Shown: in pieces, positions 58,668 through 64,000 of the stretch
Layout of the letters: the number at the start of each line of letters is the position of its first letter
Numbering within the stretch: position 1 is the stretch's first letter
Source: an uncultured Acidovorax sp.
GTDB lineage: Bacteria; Pseudomonadota; Gammaproteobacteria; Burkholderiales; Burkholderiaceae_C
Assembly: GCA_913774955.1 (NCBI GenBank)
Contig: CAJYKV010000010.1
Coordinates: 1 to 64,000, forward strand
Length of the DNA: 64,000 bases
Direction: 5' to 3'
Position numbers and translations under genes: made by a program
Notes under the pieces: model-generated
The model's input: the letters and a program-made list of their open reading frames with translations, nothing else
The model's database searches: none
Told to the model about the DNA's origin: nothing

Positions 58668-59684
58668 ATGCCATTCCACGCAGCTTTCAAGACGTTCGCG
58701 CTGGCCACGGCCCTGGCCGCCGCGCTTACCGGCCCGGCCCTGGCGCAAGTGCGCGAGCACACCTTCAAGATCGGCACCGGCATTTCGGACGACCATCCGC
58801 AGGCCCAGGCCTCGCGGCACTTCGGCGAGGTGCTGGCGGCCAAGAGCGGCGGCAAGATGCGCGCCAAGCTCTTCGCCAACGGCACGCTGGGCAACGATGT
58901 GACCATGATCTCGGCCCTGCGCGGCGGCACCCTGGAGATGACGGTGCCCGACAGCTCCACTCTGGTCTCGGTGGTGAAGGACTTCGGCGTGCTGAACCTG
59001 CCGCTCACCTTCAACACCAGCGAGGAAGCCGACGCCGTGCTGGACAGCGCCTTCGGCCAGAAGCTGCTGGCCAAGCTGCCCGAGAAGGGCCTCGTCGGCC
59101 TGGGCTACTGGGAGAACGGCTTCCGCCAGACCACCAACTCGCGCCGGCCCCTCCAGAAGGCCGAAGACTTCGCCGGGCTGAAGCTGCGGGTGATCCAGAA
59201 CCAATTGTTCATCGACAGCTTCAACGCGCTCGGCGCCAACGCCACGCCCATGCCCTTCACCGAACTCTATTCGGCGATGGAGCAAAAGGCGGTGGACGGT
59301 CAGGAGAACCCGACCGCGACCATCCTCACCAGCAAGTTCTACGAAGTGCAGAAGCACCTGGTGCTGTCGCGCCATATCTACAGCACCTGGGTGTTCCTCA
59401 TGTCCAGGAAGACCTGGGACACGCTCTCGCCCGAAGAGCAGAAGATCGTGCAGGAGGCCGCGAAGGACGCCACCGCGTTCGAGCGCAAGGCGATCCGCGC
59501 TCTGGAGGCCAAGGCGCTGGGCGAGCTGAAGAAGCTGGGCATGCAGGTGACCGAGCTGCCGCCCGCCGAGCAGGCCAAGCTGCGCGACAAGCTGCAGCCC
59601 GTGGTCGCCAAGTACAGCAAGGAATTCGGCGAGGACAGCACCCGCGAAATGATGGCCGAGCTGGACAAGGCCCGCCGCAAGTGA
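58668..59684 (+). CDS. dctP: TRAP transporter substrate-binding protein DctP
   Basis: A 338-aa periplasmic protein with a Sec signal (MPFHAAFKTFALATALAAAL...ALA). Family motifs include FKIGTGISDDHPQAQASRHF, the SALRGGTLEMTVPDSSTL region, KLRVIQNQLFIDSFNALGANATPMPFTELYSAMEQKAVDGQENP (by its core FTELYSAMEQKAVDGQENP) and TWDTLSPEEQKIVQEAA. AGGAGA lies 9 nt before the ATG at 58668. The DctQ and DctM genes follow after two catabolic genes. It should bind an acidic sugar or carboxylate. The dehydratase gene starts 11 nt after its stop. Confidence 0.9.
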   Translation: MPFHAAFKTFALATALAAALTGPALAQVREHTFKIGTGISDDHPQAQASRHFGEVLAAKSGGKMRAKLFANGTLGNDVTMISALRGGTLEMTVPDSSTLVSVVKDFGVLNLPLTFNTSEEADAVLDSAFGQKLLAKLPEKGLVGLGYWENGFRQTTNSRRPLQKAEDFAGLKLRVIQNQLFIDSFNALGANATPMPFTELYSAMEQKAVDGQENPTATILTSKFYEVQKHLVLSRHIYSTWVFLMSRKTWDTLSPEEQKIVQEAAKDATAFERKAIRALEAKALGELKKLGMQVTELPPAEQAKLRDKLQPVVAKYSKEFGEDSTREMMAELDKARRK

Positions 59685-59695
59685 CCGAGAACGAC

Positions 59696-61483
59696 ATGCC
59701 CCCACCCGAAGGTGAAGGCCGCCGCTTCCGCTCGCGCGACTGGTTCGCCGACCCGGCGCGCTCCGACATGACCGCGCTCTACCTGGAGCGCTTCATGAAC
59801 TACGGGCTCACGCCCAAGGAGCTGCGCTCGGGCCGGCCGATCATCGGCATCGCCCAGACCGGCAGCGATCTCTCGCCCTGCAACCGCATCCACCTCGAAC
59901 TGGCGCGCCGCGTGCGCGACGGCATCCGCGACGCGGGCGGCATCCCGATCGAATTCCCGGTCCATCCGATCTTCGAGAACTGCCGCCGGCCGTCGGCCGC
60001 GCTGGACCGCAACCTGGCCTACCTCGGCCTGGTCGAGATCCTCTACGGCTACCCGATCGACGCGGTGGTGCTGACCACCGGCTGCGACAAGACCACGCCG
60101 GCCGGCATCATGGCCGCCTCCACCGTGGACATTCCCGCCATCGTGCTCTCGGGCGGGCCGATGCTCGACGGCTGGCACGAGGGCGAACTGGTGGGCTCGG
60201 GCACCGTGATCTGGCGCAGCCGCCGCATGCTGGCCGCCGGCGAGATCGACGAGGAAGAATTCCTGCAGCGCGCCTGCGACAGCGCGCCCTCCGCCGGCCA
60301 CTGCAACACCATGGGCACGGCCTCCACCATGAACGCGGTGGCCGAGGCGCTGGGCCTGTCGCTGCCCGGCTGCGCCGCCATTCCCGCGCCCTACCGCGAG
60401 CGCGGCCAGATGGCCTATGCCACCGGCCGCCGCATCGTCGAGATGGCGCACGAAGACCTGCGCCCCTCGCGCGTGCTCACCCGCGAGAGCTTCCTCAACG
60501 CTCTGGCGGTGGTCAGCTGCGCGGGCGGCTCCAGCAACGCGCAGGTGCACATCCAGGCCATGGCGCGCCATGCCGGCGTCGAACTGCATCCGCGCGACTG
60601 GACGGACCATGCCTACGACCTGCCGCTGCTGGTCAACATGCAGCCCGCCGGCAAGTACCTGGGCGAGCGTTTCTTCCGCGCCGGCGGCGTGCCGGCCGTG
60701 ATGTGGGAGCTGCTGCAGGCCGGCCGCCTGCACGGCGGCTGCGCCAGCGTCACCGGCCGCAGCATCGCCGAAAACCTGCAGGGCCGCGAATCGAAGGACC
60801 GCGAGGTGATCCGCCCCTTCGCCGAACCGCTGATGGACAAGGCAGGCTTCCTGGTGCTCTCGGGCAATCTGTTCGACTTCGGGATCATGAAGACCTCCGT
60901 GATCTCCGAGGCCTTCCGCGCGCGCTACCTCTGCCAGCCGGGCCACGAAGGCACGTTCACGGCCCGGGCGATCGTCTTCGACGGTGCCGAGGACTACCAC
61001 GCGCGCATCAACGACCCCGCGCTCGGCATCGACGAAGACTGCATCCTGGTGATGCGCGGCGCCGGCCCGCTGGGCTGGCCCGGCTCGGCCGAGGTGGTGA
61101 ACATGCAGCCGCCGGATGCGCTGATCCAGCGCGGCATCCGCGCGCTGCCCACGCTGGGCGACGGCCGGCAATCCGGCACCGCCGACAGCCCTTCCATCCT
61201 CAACGCCTCGCCCGAGAGCGCGGTGGGCGGGGGCCTTGCCTGGCTGCAGACCGGCGACCTGATCCTCATCGACCTGCAGCGCGGCCTCTGCAATGCGCTG
61301 GTGCCCGAGGAAGAGATCGCCCGCCGCCGCCGCGAACTGCCGCCGCCGCCCGTGCCCGCGAGCCGCTCGCCCTGGGAAGCGCTCTACCGCGAGAAGACCG
61401 GCCAGCTCGCCGACGGCGCCACGCTGGATTTCGCGCTGCAGTTCCGCCGCATCGCCGAGCAGACGCCCCGCCACAACCACTGA
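59696..61483 (+). CDS. IlvD/Edd-family dehydratase, aldonate dehydratase-like
   Basis: A 595-aa enzyme of the IlvD/Edd family, which includes dihydroxy-acid, arabonate and xylonate dehydratases. The family motifs are VVLTTGCDKTTPAGIMAASTV (iron-sulfur cysteine), SAGHCNTMGTASTMNAVAEALG (by core GHCNTMGTASTMN) and GCASVTGRSIAENLQ. Length fits L-arabonate/D-xylonate dehydratases (about 580 aa). ATG at 59696 was chosen; a GTG at 59681 overlaps the DctP stop by 4 nt and is an alternative. It produces a 2-keto-3-deoxy acid, which the next gene product can then process. Confidence 0.86.
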   Translation: MPPPEGEGRRFRSRDWFADPARSDMTALYLERFMNYGLTPKELRSGRPIIGIAQTGSDLSPCNRIHLELARRVRDGIRDAGGIPIEFPVHPIFENCRRPSAALDRNLAYLGLVEILYGYPIDAVVLTTGCDKTTPAGIMAASTVDIPAIVLSGGPMLDGWHEGELVGSGTVIWRSRRMLAAGEIDEEEFLQRACDSAPSAGHCNTMGTASTMNAVAEALGLSLPGCAAIPAPYRERGQMAYATGRRIVEMAHEDLRPSRVLTRESFLNALAVVSCAGGSSNAQVHIQAMARHAGVELHPRDWTDHAYDLPLLVNMQPAGKYLGERFFRAGGVPAVMWELLQAGRLHGGCASVTGRSIAENLQGRESKDREVIRPFAEPLMDKAGFLVLSGNLFDFGIMKTSVISEAFRARYLCQPGHEGTFTARAIVFDGAEDYHARINDPALGIDEDCILVMRGAGPLGWPGSAEVVNMQPPDALIQRGIRALPTLGDGRQSGTADSPSILNASPESAVGGGLAWLQTGDLILIDLQRGLCNALVPEEEIARRRRELPPPPVPASRSPWEALYREKTGQLADGATLDFALQFRRIAEQTPRHNH

Positions 61484-61531
61484 GCACCGGGGCCGCCGCG
61501 CCCACGCATCCCACCTTCGAGGAAGAGAACG

Positions 61532-62716
61532 ATGAACGACGAAAGCACGGGCCTGCTGCCCGACGACGGCCTGGCCGGCACGCTGGTGGCCCGGGCCTGG
61601 GCGCCCGGCCCGCAGGGCGGCCCGGCGGTGGTCGCACTGCGCCCCGAGGGCGTATTCGACATCAGCCGCACCTTCCCCACCATGAGCACCCTGCTCGACG
61701 CGGAACGGCCTGCCGAGGCGGCGCGCCAGGTCATCGGCGAACGCCTGTGCGCGGTGGAAGACTTGCTGGACAACAGCCGGCTCGATGCCCGCGATGCCGC
61801 CCGGCCCTTCCTGCTCGCGCCCTGCGACCTGCAGGTGGTGAAGGCCGCGGGCGTCACGTTCGCCGCCAGCATGGTCGAGCGCGTGATCGAGGAACAGGCG
61901 CGCGGCGACGCATCGCGCGCCCAGGAACTGCGCGGCAAGGTGCAGGCGCTGATCGGCGAGAACCTGGCCGACATCCGCCCCGGCTCCGACAAGGCGATGG
62001 CGCTGAAGGCCCTGCTGCAGCAGCAGGGCCTCTGGTCCCAGTACCTGGAGGTCGGCATCGGCCCGGACGCCGAAGTGTTCACCAAGGCGCCCGTGCTGGC
62101 CTCCGTCGGCACCGGGCAGCAGATCGGCATCCGCGCCGATTCGGCCTGGAACAACCCCGAGCCCGAGGTGGTGCTGGCCGTGAACGGCCGCGGCGACATC
62201 GTGGGCGCCACGCTCGGCAACGACGTGAACCTGCGGGACATCGAGGGCCGCAGTGCCCTGCTGCTCGGCAAGGCCAAGGACAACAACGCCTCCTGCGCCA
62301 TCGGCCCCTTCATCCGGCTGTTCGACGCCAGCTTCGGCCTGGACGGCGTGCGCCGCGAGACGGTGCACCTGGAGGTGCGCGGCACCGACGGCTTCGTGAT
62401 GCGCGGCATCAACACCATGGCCAGCATCAGCCGCGATCCGGCGGACATCGTCGCGCAGACCCTGGCCGCGCACCAGTACCCGGACGGCTTCATGCTGTTC
62501 CTGGGCACGCTGTTCGCGCCCATCGAGGACCGGGGAGAGCCCGGCGCCGGCTTCACCCACCACCTGGGCGACGAGGTCACCATCCGCAGCGCCCGGCTGG
62601 GCGTGCTGCGCAACCGCGTCACCCACAGCGAGACCGCGCCGCCCTGGCAGTTCGGCCTGCGCGCCTTCATCAACCACCTGGCCGCGCGCGGCCTGCTGGA
62701 CGGCCGCAGCCTCTGA
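61532..62716 (+). CDS. FAH-fold 2-keto-3-deoxypentonate dehydratase-like protein (XylX type)
   Basis: A 394-aa protein of the fumarylacetoacetase superfamily, but longer than and unlike the 281-aa hydrolase at 55666. The core motifs are VKAAGVTFAASMVERVIEE, NNPEPEVVLAVNGRGDIVGATLGNDVNLRDIEG (by core EPEVVLAVNGRGDIVGATLG), KAKDNNASCAIGPFIRLF and FLGTLFAPIEDRGEPG. This arrangement is that of XylX-like dehydratases, which convert 2-keto-3-deoxy acids to 2-ketoglutarate semialdehyde. GAGGAA lies 7 nt before the ATG. It follows the IlvD-type dehydratase, so the two catalyse successive steps. Confidence 0.8.
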   Translation: MNDESTGLLPDDGLAGTLVARAWAPGPQGGPAVVALRPEGVFDISRTFPTMSTLLDAERPAEAARQVIGERLCAVEDLLDNSRLDARDAARPFLLAPCDLQVVKAAGVTFAASMVERVIEEQARGDASRAQELRGKVQALIGENLADIRPGSDKAMALKALLQQQGLWSQYLEVGIGPDAEVFTKAPVLASVGTGQQIGIRADSAWNNPEPEVVLAVNGRGDIVGATLGNDVNLRDIEGRSALLLGKAKDNNASCAIGPFIRLFDASFGLDGVRRETVHLEVRGTDGFVMRGINTMASISRDPADIVAQTLAAHQYPDGFMLFLGTLFAPIEDRGEPGAGFTHHLGDEVTIRSARLGVLRNRVTHSETAPPWQFGLRAFINHLAARGLLDGRSL

Positions 62717-62743
62717 CGCGCCCGCCCCTCAGGAGACACAACC

Positions 62744-63355
62744 ATGGAACGATGGATGGACCGCTATTGCCGGCTGCTGGATTTCCTCATGGCCGGCGCG
62801 CTCGCGGTGATGGTGGCGATGGTGTTCGGCAACGTCGTGCTGCGCTACGCCTTCAACACCGGCATCACGGTCTCGGAAGAGGTCTCGCGCTGGCTCTTCG
62901 TCTGGCTCACCTTCCTGGGCGCGATCGTGGCCATGCGGCACCACGGCCACCTGGGCGTGGACATGCTGGTGAGCCGCCTGCCCGACTGGGGCAAGAAGCT
63001 GTGCGTCGTCACCGGCCAGGTGCTGATGCTCTGGGTCTGCTGGCTGGTGTTCGCCGGCAGCTGGATGCAGACCCGCCTGAACATGGACGTCACCGCGCCC
63101 ACCACCGGCTGGTCGATGGGCTACTTCTACCTGGTCGGCGTGGTCTTCGCCGCATCGGCCGCGGTGTTCCTGCTCTACGACCTCTGGCGCGTGCTGAGCG
63201 GCCAGCTGCGCGGCGACGCGCTGGTGATGGTCAAGGATTCGGAAGAGACCGCGGAATTCGACGCCCTGCAGGCGCGGCTGGCGGAAGAAGACCGGCTGGC
63301 CGAAGAGCAGGCCCGCCAGGCCACGGCCGGCGCCACCGGCAAAGCCCGCGGATGA
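62744..63355 (+). CDS. dctQ: TRAP transporter small permease DctQ
   Basis: A 203-aa membrane protein with four helices, of which FLMAGALAVMVAMVFGNVVLRYAF and VSRWLFVWLTFLGAIVAMRH are clear. A charged C-terminal tail (LQARLAEEDRLAEEQAR) is longer than usual. AGGAG at 62731-62735 lies 8 nt before the ATG. It pairs with the DctM gene that starts 13 nt after its stop, and with the DctP at 58668. Confidence 0.9.
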   Translation: MERWMDRYCRLLDFLMAGALAVMVAMVFGNVVLRYAFNTGITVSEEVSRWLFVWLTFLGAIVAMRHHGHLGVDMLVSRLPDWGKKLCVVTGQVLMLWVCWLVFAGSWMQTRLNMDVTAPTTGWSMGYFYLVGVVFAASAAVFLLYDLWRVLSGQLRGDALVMVKDSEETAEFDALQARLAEEDRLAEEQARQATAGATGKARG

Positions 63356-63368
63356 GGAGCGACGCACC

Positions 63369-64000
63369 ATGACCATCGCCGTCTTCCTCGTTTCGCTGCT
63401 GGGCGCCATGGCGATCGGCATCCCGATCGCGTTCTCGCTGCTGCTGTGCGGCGTCGCGCTCATGTGGCACCTCGACATGTTCGATGCGCAAATCCTCGCG
63501 CAGAACCTGATCAACGGCGCCGACAGCTTCCCGCTGCTGGCCGTGCCCTTCTTCATGCTGGCCGGCGAGATCATGAACACCGGCGGCCTCTCCAAGCGCA
63601 TCGTCGATCTGGCGCTGACCCTCGTCGGCCACGTGCGCGGCGGGCTGGGCTATGTGGCCATCGTCGCGGCGTGCGTGCTCTCGGCGCTCTCGGGCTCGGC
63701 GGTGGCCGATGCGGCGGCGCTCTCCGCCCTGCTGATACCGATGATGGTGGCCGCCGGCCACGACAAGGCGCGCTCCGGCGGCCTGATCGCCGCGGCCGGC
63801 GTGATCGGCCCCATCATCCCGCCCTCGATCGGCTTCGTGATCTTCGGCGTGGCGGCCAACCTGTCGATCAGCAAGCTGTTCCTGGCCGGCATCTTCCCCG
63901 GCATCCTGATCGCCGGGGCGCTCTGGGCCACCTGGTGGTGGCAGGTGCGCAAGGAGAACATCGTGCCGCCGCCGCGCCGCTCACGCGCCGAGGTCTGGGC
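63369..64000 (+). CDS. dctM: TRAP transporter large permease DctM, N-terminal part (cut by window edge)
   Basis: The first 210 residues of a DctM-type permease. It opens MTIAVFLVSLLGAMAIGIPIAFSL; conserved parts are DSFPLLAVPFFMLAGEIMN, SALSGSAVADAAALSALLIPMM and GVIGPIIPPSIGFVIFGVAA. GGAG at about 63355-63358 precedes the ATG at 63369. The frame is open to the end of the window. Complete family members are about 425-430 aa, so about half is visible. Confidence 0.92.
   Translation, partial: MTIAVFLVSLLGAMAIGIPIAFSLLLCGVALMWHLDMFDAQILAQNLINGADSFPLLAVPFFMLAGEIMNTGGLSKRIVDLALTLVGHVRGGLGYVAIVAACVLSALSGSAVADAAALSALLIPMMVAAGHDKARSGGLIAAAGVIGPIIPPSIGFVIFGVAANLSISKLFLAGIFPGILIAGALWATWWWQVRKENIVPPPRRSRAEVW

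Overview
The window looks like chromosomal DNA from a high-GC betaproteobacterium of the Comamonadaceae, most likely Acidovorax/Paracidovorax. The evidence is roughly two-thirds or more GC, strong GC third-position codon use, three Bug-family (TctC-like) binding proteins, a livGHMKF-type cluster flanked by two CoA ligases, and intergenic repeats of a type I remember from Comamonadaceae. The assignment rests on protein style and gene order, not on a search.

Layout. 1-127: right end of an IS5-type insertion sequence. 169-2825 (minus): gspAB, energising/tethering proteins of type II secretion. 3043-12007 (plus): acyl-CoA ligase, livG, livH, livM, binding protein, livF and a PaaK-like ligase, probably uptake and CoA activation of an organic (aromatic?) acid. 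A 128-nt hairpin-rich insert sits at the end of livH, and two copies of a GC-rich repeat flank livF. 12209-24200: mixed housekeeping and sensory genes (two Bug proteins, hybrid histidine kinase, DUF1840, cyclopropane fatty acid synthase, a 56-aa basic protein, Tag glycosylase, aminopeptidase, acyl-CoA-binding protein, chemoreceptor). 24424-31369: hydrolases (M14-like, M20, argE), an orphan ABC binding protein and a molybdopterin oxidoreductase.

31391-49450 (all minus) is the standout: a 16-gene, tightly overlapping operon for an MSHA-like type IV pilus. Transcription starts with two pilins, then PilO/PilN/PilP-like inner-membrane proteins, an unknown 230-aa protein, a large pilin, an MshL-like secretin, an MshN-like TPR protein, a GspA/MshM-type ATPase, the assembly ATPase (MshE/PilB), the platform protein (PilC/GspF) and four more pilins, one of 765 aa. 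The seven pilins fall into two sequence families. Family A has an RLPCP head with four cysteines and, in three members, a DxDGDG loop like a calcium site. Family B has a DRYxYxDxNGN...QVCFQ motif. Three family A members also carry long hydrophobic Ala/Gly segments after the head. Directly upstream and co-oriented (49634-53011) is a 1125-aa SARP/LAL-type regulator, with 11-bp direct repeats between it and the first pilin gene. No prepilin peptidase or PilT is present, so these must be supplied from elsewhere.

53117-64000: two sugar-acid catabolic operons, each divergent from its own LysR gene, with the LysR genes converging. The left one (FAH hydrolase, SDR, Bug protein, SDR) resembles the diketo branch of non-phosphorylative L-fucose/L-rhamnose degradation. 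The right one (TRAP binding protein, IlvD/Edd dehydratase, XylX-like FAH-fold dehydratase, TRAP permeases, the last cut by the window edge) resembles the dehydratase branch of pentonate oxidation.
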